From Botryococcus braunii (lineage: Eukaryota > Chlorophyta > Trebouxiophyceae), in NCBI GenBank assembly GCA_002005505.1, contig KV908509.1, forward strand, positions 41,001 to 105,000: 64,000 nucleotides of DNA, in the 5' to 3' direction. Shown in pieces: positions 1 to 9,902 of the stretch. Positions within the stretch are counted from its first letter, which is position 1. Each line of letters opens with the position of its first letter. Position numbers and translations under genes: made by a program. A model generated the notes under the pieces. It had not been told where the DNA came from. It saw nothing but the letters and a program-made list of their open reading frames with translations, and made no database searches.

Positions 1-118
1 CCTGGACCTCCTTCAGCATATAACTATCCAACAAGTCAACACACGTTTCCGGGGTGGCATTTACCACCTCCACCCCCTCCTTCTGGTGAGGCGATGTTTA
101 TCTCTCTCAATGTGCTTG
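1..118 (+). pseudogene. gag-pol: Element A: gag C-terminal piece before the R1 insertion
   Basis: The translated segment matches the proline-rich linker between the gag zinc knuckle and protease in B2 (32430-32545), ending with the same residues before the protease. Coding resumes at 2449 after R1. The bases GCTTG at 114-118 recur at 2449-2453 as the TSD of R1, so the reading frame was continuous before R1 inserted. Confidence 0.85.
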
Positions 119-322
119 TGTAACAGGGAAAATCACACAATGGCACGGAGACCAAGAAATAGCAATAAGAGTCTGTTACAAACAGACGGCATCCGCCTCA
201 TGCTCTATCTTCTCTTGTGTCTTCTTCTCGTTCCTTATGCTCGCGACATTAGGGGCACATTCGAGACACCTACAACGCGTACACGCGCTACCAAACCGCT
301 AGGGACCAAAACACCTATTACA
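119..322 (-). repeat. R1 3' LTR (204 bp)
   Basis: On the minus strand it begins TGTAATAGG and ends GTTACA. Apart from one terminal base it is identical to 2245-2448. Confidence 0.92.
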
Positions 323-1419
323 TCCTCCCCCCCTTATTGTGAGCGTCCTCGCTCACCGAGCAATATGAGACACGGATAGAACAGACGGGCCACGCCCAAA
401 CTTGGGCATCCTCCACTCCCGTCAGACCCCGGCCTTCTGCCGTCTATTCGGGGTCCCCACCATATAACAACAATACAGACAAACAAGGCAGGCACACATG
501 CAAGCAAGTCCCGTCCAAGTCCGAGTCCAAGTCCAGCTTACACAAACAACTCCATGACATGACAAGCATAAAATATCTTAACCGGTTCAATCAAGCATTA
601 ATTATCCTCCTGGATGGATCCCATTGTCACTGCTGGGGCACATTCATCTCATCCACCAGGCATGCACAGACTAGGGGCGACTCCCTCGTTGGCCCAGCCC
701 CCTTCCATTCGTCTTCGGGAGTCTTAACTCCTGGAGAACCCCTCTTCGGCGACTCCGTTGGCACACATAGAGCCTTCCCCCAGTGACTAAGGGATGCCAG
801 AGGGCCCACCCGACCTGCCAAGCCCCTCCCGTAAGGACTTGTGGTTTAACCCCAGGAGCCCCACTAGCCCCCTTAGAACATCGACGTACGCATGCGTAAC
901 TAGTGTTAAGCTTGTTTGGTACCCCACTGAACAAAACCACAAGGGTCACCGAGTAGCAGGGGCCCCTACTCCCAGTGCATCGTAAAGCCCTGACACGGAG
1001 AGAAACTCCCCGGGTACCTGCTGAAGGAGAACTGAATGACGAGCACGCAGAACCCCTCCTGCCACCGCAGTGCAGTTGGCATTTTAGCAGGCACCTGTGA
1101 GGGTGCAAAACACCCTTTGTCAGTATGGCTAGACTCCGCCCCTGCGTACTTGCTCAGTGAAGTAAGGGTTAAGAAAAAGTATGAGATAGAGACTCCTCTA
1201 GTCTAGGGATAAAACTAACTCTGTCCTCGTCGATGCTTCAGGCCCCTAAATCCTACGGGACGTGCCAAGGCCTACCGTTCGACACGGGTCCGGCCTCCTT
1301 ATGCACAGGTCAGCATGCAGCAATCACAAGCAAGGCAACCCTGAGCGCCCATTCGCTCAGACCATGCTGACAAGTGCATGAATCAACACAGAGCAATATC
1401 AAAACAAATACTTACCATA
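323..1419 (-). other. R1 3' non-coding region with hairpin and polypurine tract
   Basis: About 1.1 kb between the end of gag and the 3' LTR, without a credible ORF on either strand; the short open frames are incidental. Next to the LTR is the polypurine tract (323-336). Upstream of it in the sense direction lies a perfect 7-bp hairpin (339-345 with 350-356, four-base loop). This arrangement recurs in G, its inner LTR, K and, less perfectly, N. Confidence 0.7.
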
Positions 1420-2164
1420 TTACCAACGCTTCTTCTTGAGGCCAGTCTGATCAAAGTAATCTTTTGAGGGGCAGACACTCTGCTTATGCCCAAAGCCAGT
1501 ACACTTACGACAACGCAGGACATAAGGTAGCTCTGTGTCTGCTCGGCGCTTGAAGTTTACCGCAGCCACTGCCAAATCTGACACATCGACGACGGGAGGC
1601 GACACGACAAGCGTCTCTGCATATTTCTTGTCTGTAATGTGCTGTGTCTTCCCTTCAGCTGATACCCCTGCGTCATACCGAGCTGTATATTGAAGAAGAG
1701 CTGCCAAAGTCTGAAAGTCTTCTCCTGTGGCCGGGTTAAGGGTGACTGCACTCTTCAGGTAGGGGGGCCAGCCCCTTCTTGAAGAGGTGGACCTGGTCTT
1801 GAGCCGAGATAGTGTACTCCGTCGAAACATCCCCTACCAAAGACATGAATTCCTGCGTGTACTCCTCAAGGGTGCCCGCCATTGACGCAGAATCTAGCTT
1901 ATGCCGTGCAGTGCGCGCATGATCAGCAGAGTCGTACACCATTGCCATGGTTCGCTTAAAATGAGGCCACGAAACTCGGTCTGCAGGTTCCATAGACATT
2001 GCAAAAGATAACCATGCTTTGGTCGGCCCGGCACTAAGCCGCTGAACCGCCGTATGAACCTTGTTTTCCTCCGCGGTTTTGTTGAGCGTGAAATACGACT
2101 CAGCAACCCCAACCCAATGGTGAAAAGTCATCAACGAAGGCTCAAAAATACGAAGTTTACCCAT
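1420..2164 (-). pseudogene. gag: R1 gag with zinc knuckle, one frameshift
   Basis: Translation from the ATG at 2162-2164 (minus) gives a gypsy-type Gag capsid (retrotrans_gag), roughly residues 10-130. A CCHC zinc knuckle near the C-terminus (CRKCTGFGHKQSVC) binds RNA during packaging. The frame shifts at about 1763-1772, in a run of C on the sense strand; downstream coding continues in another frame and ends at 1420. Total length would be near 245 residues, typical for a small gypsy Gag. The start is chosen because it is the first ATG about 80 bases after the LTR. The homopolymer setting means the frameshift could be a sequencing error. Confidence 0.75.
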
Positions 2165-2224
2165 GATTGAAACGGAAAGACAAAACAAAACGCACAAAGG
2201 TCGACTACAATCCGACGATCGGCA

Positions 2225-2243
2225 ACCAGTCGCCGATACCAGA
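2225..2243 (-). promoter_or_regulatory. R1 primer-binding site
   Basis: On the minus strand the bases two to three after the 5' LTR read TGGTATCGGCGACTGG. The TGG of a tRNA CCA end plus TATC fits a tRNA ending GATACCA. The same TGGTATCGG core follows the LTRs of K, N and the inner LTR of G, so it is shared by the gypsy elements here. The exact tRNA is not identified. Confidence 0.7.
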
Positions 2244-2244
2244 A

Positions 2245-2448
2245 AGTAACAGGGAAAATCACACAATGGCACGGAGACCAAGAAATAGCAATAAGAGTCT
2301 GTTACAAACAGACGGCATCCGCCTCATGCTCTATCTTCTCTTGTGTCTTCTTCTCGTTCCTTATGCTCGCGACATTAGGGGCACATTCGAGACACCTACA
2401 ACGCGTACACGCGCTACCAAACCGCTAGGGACCAAAACACCTATTACA
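2245..2448 (-). repeat. R1 5' LTR (204 bp)
   Basis: Direct repeat of 119-322 with one difference, at the innermost base (sense GTTACT instead of GTTACA). It is followed on the plus strand by the TSD GCTTG. Confidence 0.92.
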
Positions 2449-5400
2449 GCTTGCCCCAACTTCGCATGGAGCTAGCAGCACATCTTGGTTAATAGATAGT
2501 GGTGCCTCTGTGCATATAGTCAATGATCTCTCATTGCTCCATAATCCAGTTATGCATAGACAGCCTCTTCCTCTGCACTTGGCAACCTCAGACGCCAAGG
2601 GAGGAATCATTGCATCTGGGTCTGTATGCCTTGTGAATGCAAGGCACGAAGTATTCTGGCTGCACAATGTGCAGTGTGTTCCTTCTGCGCATACCAACCT
2701 CATTTCAGTCACTGGTGCAATTCAGGATGGAGCATCTTTCCTGACTGACACTGCAGGTGGTTACACAGCCATGAAGGGACCTGAAGGGTGGTGTGGAGAT
2801 ATCACCCGCGCACGAGGTCTGTTTTTTTTGGAGTTTGTTAGTCCTGTCAGAGGGCAGCAAGTTGGCTGCAGACATATTGATCACATGGCTGAGGCGTCTC
2901 ATCTTAGGAAAGGACACGTGTGTAGCGAGAGATCTCTGTGGCATGCTAGGTTAGGTCATCCTGGTGCCAGCAGCATGCAGAGGTTCTCCAAGGAAGATCT
3001 GGTTACAGGAATCAATATCTCCCTTGCTCCCTGCTCTGAGTGCCCCAAGCACTGTGAATCGTGTATACAAGGGAAACACTCCAGACCTCCTTTCCCTGTA
3101 TCTTCCAGGCCTGCACATCACCCACTCGATAGAGTCCATGTGGATACTGTGGGTCCCATATCACCTCCTGCCATCACAGGTGAACGATATTGGGTCACTG
3201 TAGTGGATGAAAGTTCACACCAAGTTGCCTCCCTGCCTGTGAAGTCAAAGGATTGCATCCCAAAGGCTGTGATAGACCTGCTCCGTTTTTGGCAGACCCA
3301 ACGAGGCACGGTTGTGAAGTGTGTGAGGACTGACAGGGGTTCAGAGTTCCTGAACCAGCAATTCAAAGAGTTTTGTGCTCAGCAGGGCACTAAGATGGAG
3401 TCCTCAGCGCCCTACACGCCTCAGCAGAATGGGGTGGCGGAGAGGATGAATAGGACCCTGAAGGAGCGAACAAGGACTCTGTTGGTCCATGCTGCAGCAG
3501 ACCCCTCCCTTTGGAAGGAGGCGCTTGAGACAGCTACCCTCCTCTACAATGTGGGTCCTACTTCAGGCAGGTCCCTGACCCCCATGGAATTATTCTTTGG
3601 TGTCAAACCTGATGTGTCTGTGCTGCGCACGTTTGGCTGTGTAGCCCATGTGCACATTCCCAGTGGCCAAAGGTCTGTTTTTGGGCCCAAGACCATCCCT
3701 GGGATGTTTACTGGTTATTGTCCCCAGTCTAAAGCGTATCGTGTGTACGTGGGGAATGGAGTGTGGAAGGAGAGTAGGGACGTCAGCTTTATCGAGCACT
3801 TGAGGGGGGCTGAGAGAGTGGGTCTATCAAAGGTCCAGCCTGGGCTGTCTATGATTCTAGGATATCACCCCCCCTTGGCAGTGAGAATCTGGCAACGCCT
3901 CAAGCAATTCCCTCTGCTGCTCCACCCACGTTCTGGGATGAGGAGGATGACCATGGAGTGGAGACGCTTTCCACTGGGGCTCCTGGGACCTCTGGACTTT
4001 GTGCTGGGGATCAGTCTGGAGACGGGACCACAGCAGCACATGACCAAGGAAACCCCACCAGCCTGGATCCTACTGTTGGGACCCCAGAACCATCTCAGCA
4101 CTCGTGGTCGGTGCTTGAGCATATGCAGAATCTGGCCAGGGGGGGTGTAGAAACTCAATCCCAGGTAGAAAAAATGCAGAAGGTACAAGAGGGGTTGCGA
4201 ATGCAGGGGAAGTCACAAATTCCCCTTCCTCCAGGGACCACCCTTACAAGGGAGCAGCGTTATGTACAGCGCGTGGCTAGGAGAGAGCATTCTGACATCC
4301 CATTGCATGCCCCTGACCCAGGTCAGGCAATTGTGAGTGAGCCAAACATGGTTGGTCTCCCTGATATGCAGGGGCAGGTTGAGACAGTCGAGGCTATGTT
4401 CGGTGCAGATGTAAGAGATGAGAGCAGTGGGTTAGACATGCCAGCAGTAGGGGAAGCTGGTGCCCAATCCCAGTCACTGGCTAGTCATGCTTATGGTGTG
4501 CAGGCTGACATTGTAGGCGCAGCTCAGGCAAGTCTGGGTAGTGTGCCCAAGTGTGAGTCCAGGAGAGAGAGAGAGCTGCTGCTCCCCTCTGCATTGCGGA
4601 AGGTGCGAGAATGTAAGGGTGCTGCACATGAGTCCAGTAGTCAAGGAGAGAGAGAGAGACTTGAGAAGGAATCAGATAATCCCGGCAGTACTGCCCAGTC
4701 CCAGCATAAGGTACATAATGTACCTTATTCTGGCAACCAGGGAGAGAGAGAGAGAGAAGGGAACAGCATCAGTAAGGCTGACAGCCCTGCTGCACCACAG
4801 CATAAGGTACAGAGTGTACCTTCTGTCACGTTGGGAAAAGTTCACGTGCCCTCAAACTTGAGGGAAGCCCAGCGCTCACCTCAGTGGGAGTTTTGGCAGC
4901 AGGCAATGCAAGAGGAGATGGAGTCTTTAGACACCCATGAGGTTATGCAGTATGTGGAAAGACCCCATGGGCAGAAAGTTATCCCTGTTCATTGGATTTT
5001 TTCTACAAAAAACGATGCACATGGGAATGTCACTCGGTTTAAAGCAAGATTGGTTGCCCAGGGTTGCAGACAGATTCCTGGTATAGATGTTGGTGAGGTT
5101 TTTGCACCTACCAGCAGCTATGGTGCTAGGAGAGCTGTGCTGGCAGTGGCTGCCACACAAAATCTTGAGATCCACCAAGTGGATATCAAGACAGCTTTTC
5201 TCAATGGGGAGTTGGAGGAAGAGGTCTATGTGACCCAACCACCAGGATTTGAGAATGGCAACACGAGAGTTGTGTGCAAGCTCAGGAAGGCACTCTACGG
5301 TCTTAAGCAAGCCCCACGGGCTTGGCACAAGACCTTGAGCGACAAGTTGAGCGTGATGGGGTATAGTGTGTGCAAGAGCGACGCTGGGGTATACATCAGG

Positions 5401-6420
5401 AGGGCCCCTGATGGTAATCTGTCGTTTATTCTTGTTTATGTCGATGATCTTCTCATAGTTGCCAGAGTGGTTGCAGAGATTGAGTGGGGGAAAGAGTTAT
5501 TGAAGAAGGACTTCACCATCCATGATTTGGGAGAGGTGAATGATTTCCTGGGGTGTCAGGTCCTACGCAATAGAGTTCAGGGCACTATTTCCATGAGTTG
5601 CACTCCCAAGATTGATGCTCTTGTGGAGAAGTTTGGCGTTGCTGATGATGGACGTGGGGTTGATACCCCCATGTCCAAGGACTTCGTGGCTAGCAGCAGA
5701 CCCGAGTCCTCAGATGGTATGTCACATGGGGCTGGTACCCCTCTGCCACCTGGTCATCGATACTGCGAGTTAATTGGATCGTTACTGTACATAGCCAATA
5801 CGACCCGGCCTGACATTTCTCAGGCTGTTGGAGTGTTGTCAAGGTATAGAATGACACCCACTACCTCACACTGGAATGAGGCCATTCGAGTGCTGAAGTA
5901 CTTGAGAGATACCAGAGAGTTAGCTCTTACTCTGGGTGGAAAGGGCCCTGAGCTAGAAGGCTATGTTGATGCCGACTATGCTGGGGACCTGGACCACAGG
6001 TATTCCACCACTGGCTATGTTCTATCAGTCTATGGTAGTGCCGTGGTTTGGGGAAGCAAGAAGCAGAGCTCAGTTGCTACCTCAACTGTGCAAGCTGAGT
6101 TTATGGCAGCTGGCCATATTGTGAAGGAAGCCAACTGGCTAAGGGGCTTCTTGGAAGAGATAGGGGCTGCACCTTGGAGGGTCAAAATTTTCTGTGACAA
6201 CCAAGGATGCATTTCTAATTTACGGAACCCCCTGTATTCCAAATTCACAAAGCACGTTGCAGTAAGCTTCCACTACGCTAGGGAAGCTATGGCACTTGGG
6301 CAGGTAGATATCCTCTATGTGGAATCTGCACGCAATGTGGCTGACATTATGACCAAGCCACTTGCCAAGCCCGTGTTTGTTGGTCATCGTGATTCACTAG
6401 GTTTGAGAAGATACACTTAA
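2449..6420 (+). pseudogene. pol: Element A pol: protease, integrase, RT, RNase H; one frameshift
   Basis: Copia-order polyprotein. Protease active site DSGAS is at 2495-2509. The GAG-pre-integrase zinc domain (LWHARLGHPG) is at about 2935-3080. The integrase core has its D,D,E residues in HVDTVGP, RTDRGSEF and PQQNGVAE (about 3138-3443). A charged, GA-repeat-rich linker follows (about 3900-4830). RT has motif A QVDIKTAFLNG at about 5175 and YVDD at 5437-5448; RNase H includes VDADYAGD at about 5965. The frame changes near 3843-3848, where one base is missing compared with B2 at 41272-41283. All catalytic residues are otherwise kept, so this copy is damaged mainly by that frameshift and by R1. 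The stop is at 6418-6420. Confidence 0.88.
4706..4823 (+). repeat. Paired palindromes around ATAAGGTAC in the pol linker
   Basis: At 4706-4728 two 11-bp arms (ATAAGGTACAT and its complement) are separated by one base; at 4802-4823 a second, imperfect copy is found. The same ATAAGGTAC motif lies twice in the U3 of the LTR (6528-6540, including the palindrome AAGGTACCTT, and 6571-6580). It recurs in B1 and B2 at both kinds of location. Confidence 0.7.
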
Positions 6421-6429
6421 AGCATGCAG

Positions 6430-6440
6430 GCAAGGGGAAG
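6430..6440 (+). promoter_or_regulatory. Element A polypurine tract
   Basis: The purine run AAGGGGAAG directly precedes the TGTTGAG start of the 3' LTR. The same tract precedes the 3' LTRs of B1, B2, C1 and C0. It would prime plus-strand DNA synthesis. Confidence 0.85.
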
Positions 6441-7134
6441 TGTTGAGTTCTGAACATTATTATTGAATGCCTTGTGCTTTAAGTGATCTTCATGTGTGCA
6501 CTATTAGGATATGGGTCCATTGAGAACATAAGGTACCTTGAGACACGGCAGATTCTGGACGTTTTCGAACATAAGGTACAATCCTATCTAGATCACACGT
6601 TTGTCGGATGAACTCTTAAGGCTGCCCCACCGGAGTGAATACCAACTGGTTGTGAAAGATGCTGGGCATCACCAGATGCTAGTCTTGTCCGACAGTTGTG
6701 TGTGGCACTCAGCAGACAGTCGTACGGACTGTAGCTGGAGTAACTTCGTCTATTGACGACCTGTCTGCTTTGTACAGGTACGGTGCGGCAGTGTGTGTTG
6801 TATCATTGTTGCTATTGTGAGAGTGAACAAGCTTAGTGTACCCTGTAGTCACTCAAACAGATAAGGGACAGTGACTTCAGGGAGTATAGGCATGTACTTG
6901 AACGTAGCCGTCTAGAGCCTTATCTAGTGATTGCTTGATCGGTGCTTGTGTACAAGATAATGATGTAACGGAACTGGTTGTGAAAGATGCTGGGCATCAC
7001 CAGATGCTAGTCTTGTCCGACAGTTGTGTGTGGCACTCAGCAGACAGTCGTACGGACTGTAGCTGGAGTAACTTCGTCTATTGACGACCTGTCTGCTTTG
7101 TACAGGGAAAGCCGATTGCCCATAACCTTTCACA
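6441..7134 (+). repeat. Element A 3' LTR (694 bp, alpha-1 type) with duplicated unit
   Basis: Begins TGTTGAGTTC and ends TTTCACA. It contains a perfectly duplicated 135-bp unit at 6644-6778 and 6972-7106, period 328 bp. The first unit starts about 30 bp after a TATA-like TCTTAAGG (6614) and ends TACAG|GTACGG; the second ends in a pyrimidine-rich TTTGTACAG|GG. Only 28 bases follow the second unit. A solo LTR of the same type and length is at 41551-42244. Confidence 0.9.
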
Positions 7135-7500
7135 CTCCCCCTTGGAACTGGCTCATAATCCATTTAAATGCCACTGCTGCAGATTCAGCAAATGCCACCT
7201 TCTGAGCCCACACTTCTGGAACCTTTTGCAGCAACAAATGCAGTGCCACTGCATCCCCTTTAGTCCCCGGCATGGACGTTTTTAGGCATTCCAGCACATT
7301 CCTGCTCACGGCACAATGGAACACATTTTGTTTCCAGATGTCCAACGAAAAACCCAGTCTATCTAAGGAGGTGGTGACCTGCAGACTGGAGTTCACTGGA
7401 CTCGTCGGATCTTCCCGGCCAGATGTACTGGCCGGTTCAGATCCCCTAGCCACTGCCGTTCCAACTCTTGAATCTCTTCCCATGTCAGTCGCTGTAACCC
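7135..7500 (-). pseudogene. gag: Element F gag, N-terminal part
   Basis: The open frame on the minus strand (continuous from about 7603) shows the copia Gag pattern: a tryptophan after the first helix (SLDIWKQNV), then MPGTKGDAVALHLLLQKVPEVW, matching MPGTIHNAAAMLLLYESVPEEW in C1. It ends exactly where A inserted. It is in a different frame from the upstream ORF ending at 7393 and overlaps it, so either the upstream ORF and gag overlap or a frameshift joins them. Confidence 0.65.
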
Positions 7501-8373
7501 CATCACTGGTTCCAGCCACCCCCGTGAGATCCCCTCGTAGGTCTGGAAGTAATCCGGATGGAGCCGCAACGGATTGAGTCCCAGCTCCTCCACCTCCCTC
7601 CATGATGGCAGTCGGTCAAATACTGCCTTACTCTGCCCTTGTTGTAAACGGAACTGGAACTGTACCAGCTCGATATACACGTGGTATTCTCTGTACCACC
7701 TGAGTACCTGTCCTGTACCCTCTCTTCCCTCAACAATAGCTCTGTCGAGAAAGAACGAAGGAAAACCTTCCCGTGGCCCGTCTGCAGTTAGCTTAAATAA
7801 CTCCTGCAAACGGTTCCACACTTTCAGAAAATAGTGCACCTCCCAGTCTTCTTTTGGAAGGCTCTTCCCGTATAGCTCTGCTACCTCATGCACCAGGCTA
7901 TCAGCAAGGGGATCACTGAACACAATCAATTCCTCCCACTTGACCAAAATGGGCTCCTCTCGTGGCTGTGTCAGACCAGCCAAGAATGCCGTTGATATGA
8001 TTCCTTCACACAGAGCGGACCCTTCTTCACTTTCACAAGTCTTAACAAAGATGTAGTTTGCTCGTTCAACAGGATCAGGAAGATTGTTCAGCACAATGTC
8101 TTGGTGATGCACAATTGGCCTTTGAAATTGACCCTTTGGAACACCAGGCCTCTCAATATGAATATACAGACCCGGGTCTCCAAAATAGTCAGGAACTTTA
8201 AAGTGAGTCCTGACAAAAGGAATGGGATACTCTGAGTATTCCGGTCTTCTTGGATGCTGTTGACGTACTGCAGGTCGCAGTCCTCTTCCTCTCGTTGTTG
8301 GGAAAGGTCTCGGCGTCCGTTGCTCTTCAGGTTCCGGTGTATCTTCGATCACAATGACTTCCTCCTCTGGCAT
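7393..8373 (-). CDS. Element F upstream ORF, 326 aa, unknown function
   Basis: A long intact ORF between the primer-binding site and gag. The start ATG is at 8371-8373, about 20 bases from the PBS-like site. The N-terminus is acidic (EEEVIVIEDTPEPEEQ), then arginine-rich, then a globular, aromatic-rich region (LYIHIERPGV, WEVHYFLKVWNRLQELF, WYREYHVYIELVQFQ). No transmembrane segment or known domain is recognised. Copia elements normally begin with gag, so this is an accessory ORF; C1 also has one at the same place (11695-12219) without obvious similarity. It could be a large extension of Gag through frameshifting. Confidence 0.6.
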   Translation of the reverse strand: MPEEEVIVIEDTPEPEEQRTPRPFPTTRGRGLRPAVRQQHPRRPEYSEYPIPFVRTHFKVPDYFGDPGLYIHIERPGVPKGQFQRPIVHHQDIVLNNLPDPVERANYIFVKTCESEEGSALCEGIISTAFLAGLTQPREEPILVKWEELIVFSDPLADSLVHEVAELYGKSLPKEDWEVHYFLKVWNRLQELFKLTADGPREGFPSFFLDRAIVEGREGTGQVLRWYREYHVYIELVQFQFRLQQGQSKAVFDRLPSWREVEELGLNPLRLHPDYFQTYEGISRGWLEPVMGLQRLTWEEIQELERQWLGDLNRPVHLAGKIRRVQ

Positions 8374-8382
8374 GCATCAAGT

Positions 8383-8397
8383 TGTGGGCCCAGCACC
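8383..8397 (-). promoter_or_regulatory. Element F primer-binding site (degenerate anticodon-arm type)
   Basis: On the minus strand the sequence after the LTR reads AAAGGTGCTGGGCCCACA. It aligns with the GGTTATGGGCCCAC site of C1, B1 and B2 except at two bases. It is probably the same half-tRNA initiator-Met site with changes. Confidence 0.45.
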
Positions 8398-8464
8398 TTT
8401 GTTGTGTATTAGTTGGAGGATGCCGTAACTGTAAGCGGTACGTATGCCGTAGGAGAATCACTTT

Positions 8465-8789
8465 CTGTGAACACCACCAAGTAATCTCAATGTCCATATA
8501 GACCAGTGCTCGCACTGCCGTCTATATCTGCCGACTGCTCTCCGATCAGGACACCCTTGGCCCTTCAGCAGTCCCAGGAGTTTAATGGCTACTCCCAACC
8601 AATCGCTATAACCAGTGTGCAACTCGTCACACACAAATAGCCTTACTGTTCGCACAACAGTAACATACAAGCAATGCAGCTCATGTATTGAAATGAATGT
8701 GACAGCAGTATATCAAGCAGTCCTTCAATACAGAGCAAACACTATTCAGCTTGGAGCTCGAAGCCCAGATGCATTCCACACCCCATCGA
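8465..8789 (-). repeat. Intronless (spliced) copy of the F leader block, 325 bp
   Basis: Four segments of 107, 79, 72 and 67 bases lie back to back (8683-8789, 8604-8682, 8532-8603, 8465-8531, sense order). Each equals an exon of the block at 8818-9455, with three mismatches in 325 bases. In the sense direction it is followed by AAAGTGATTC, where the intron-bearing copy has GTAAAT. Confidence 0.9.
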
Positions 8790-8817
8790 CTGTTACAAAT
8801 GGTTTACGTATATTTAC
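8790..8817 (-). other. 28-base spacer between the two F blocks, GT...AG bounded
   Basis: In the sense direction the spacer begins GTAAAT directly after the last exon and ends AACAG directly before the intronless copy. It therefore looks like a splice donor joined to an acceptor, but is too short for a normal intron. Confidence 0.7.
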
Positions 8818-9455
8818 CTGTGAACCCCACCAAGTAATCTCAATGTCTATATAGACCAGTGCTCGCACTGCCGTCTATATCTGCCTGCACCCGAGCGTTA
8901 CGATTTACTTGTGGGTTCATCAGTGTCCATAAAATATATCTAAACCACATAAAACACACACGCAACCTATCCACATATGTGTACGTACCGACTGCTCTCC
9001 GATCAGGACACCCTTGGCCCTTCAGCAGTCCCAGGAGTTTAATGGCTACTCCCAACCAATCTGCACAATATGTGGATCATCAGAGATCAAAACAAAACAG
9101 TTACTTAACCAGCAGGAGCATGCTTGTTATACGTATCTGTACTCACCGCTATAACCAGTGTGCAACTCGTCACACACAAATAGCCTTACTGTTCGCACAA
9201 CAGTAACATACAAGCAATGCAGCTCCTGCAACACAAGACACATGTAATGTTTCATAATCAGCAGAAACATCAGTATGCATGTGCTTAACGCCTACGATCG
9301 CAGCCACACGACTGCGACCGTTACCCTTGCCAGCGATCGCAAGCTTACCTGTATTGAAATGAATGTGACAGCAGTATATCAAGCAGTCCTTCAATACAGA
9401 GCAAACACTATTCAGCTTGGAGCTCGAAGCCCAGATGCATTCCACACCCCATCGA
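8818..9455 (-). other. Intron-containing F leader block: four exons, three introns
   Basis: Sense order: exon a 9349-9455, exon b 9147-9225, exon c 8989-9060, exon d 8818-8884. Introns are 9226-9348 (123 nt, CAG|GTAAGC to TTGCAG), 9061-9146 (86 nt, GTGAGT to GTGCAG) and 8885-8988 (104 nt, GTACGT to GTGCAG). Exon boundaries are proved by the contiguous copy at 8465-8789. Exon a starts about 33 bases after a weak TATA-like CATAGAAA (about 9481-9489 on the plus strand), so it may mark the transcription start. The exons hold no long ORF and look like an untranslated leader. Confidence 0.85.
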
Positions 9456-9902
9456 CTGCCAAGCTTGCTCGCGATCTGGCGTTTCTATGCCTTCTGATCG
9501 TAACCGGCGGTAACGGTACAGTTCCTTTCGAGAGGCTGTACCGTACTGCATGGTCACATAAACAACCCTGACTTGGCCCTATGCCAACGTGTAGCTCTAT
9601 AGCTGCACCAGGGATCTCATACTTATACACGCGTACACACTCAATGGAGTCTTTACCTTGTGACCTTACCGTCACTAGTACAAGACCTGTACTGCATGGA
9701 GGTCACTTATATGATCAACCTAACTGAACATAATACAATACCCTTTGACACGCAATCAGGCGCATCTTCTTACTTGTACTCCACACGTGGAGAAATTCAA
9801 GTTATACAATGTTTCCTAAAACCACTTGATAAACTGATAGCGCCCGTGTATCTAGTACGTTTGCCATCACGTATCTATACGTACCAATCAGTTTATACAA
9901 CA

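Larger units (their letters stand above)
119..2448 (-). mobile_element. R1, short gag-only LTR element (TR-GAG-like), TSD GCTTG
   Basis: A 2330-bp element bounded by 204-bp direct repeats (119-322 and 2245-2448) and a 5-bp TSD GCTTG (114-118 and 2449-2453). Orientation is minus: a G-rich polypurine tract abuts the left LTR (sense AAGGGGGGGAGGA, 323-336) and a primer-binding site beginning TGGTATCGG lies just inside the right LTR (2225-2243). Between them only a gag ORF with a zinc knuckle is found; protease, RT and integrase are absent. The two LTRs are identical except for the innermost base, so the insertion is very recent and must have used proteins from another element. The plan matches the TR-GAG elements known from plants. 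Confidence 0.88.
1..7134 (+). mobile_element. Copia element A (5' end outside window), split by R1
   Basis: A Ty1/copia-type LTR retrotransposon whose 5' LTR and most of gag lie left of the window. The end of gag is at 1-118, pol at 2449-6420, the polypurine tract at 6430-6440 and the 3' LTR at 6441-7134. The gag-only element R1 interrupts it at 119-2448. Its protein is closely similar to those of B1 and B2, with the same LTR layout, so A, B1 and B2 form one family (alpha). A sits inside the gag of element F: F coding sequence stops exactly at the LTR end (7134/7135). The TSD cannot be checked because the left end is missing. Confidence 0.9.
7135..9902 (-). mobile_element. Copia-like element F, 3' part removed by element A
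   Basis: A minus-strand retroelement with a 5' LTR at 8400-9902, a degenerate primer-binding site (about 8383-8397), an upstream ORF (7393-8373) and the beginning of a copia-type gag that stops at the junction with A (7134/7135). The LTR termini are sense TGTTGTAT and ACACAACA. Everything downstream lies outside the window, beyond A. The element is remarkable for the intron-containing and intronless copies of one block inside its LTR. Confidence 0.7.
8400..9902 (-). repeat. Element F 5' LTR (about 1.5 kb)
   Basis: Sense start TGTTGTATAAAC (from 9902) and end ACACAACA (8400) form a short inverted terminal repeat and lie next to the PBS-like site. Inside, a 638-bp intron-bearing block (8818-9455) is followed in the sense direction by a 325-bp intronless copy (8465-8789). 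The outer boundary at 9902 is inferred from the terminal motif only, since no second LTR is available. Confidence 0.6.

Noticed and set aside
3118..3366. Minus-strand ORFs opposite integrase and RT of copia elements
   Set aside because: Shadow frames of strongly coding plus-strand sequence; the same shadows recur in each copy.
6644..7106. LTR doubled units as ordinary minisatellites
   Set aside because: The copy number is one or two, the spacer is unique, and the period is conserved across diverged families, unlike a VNTR.
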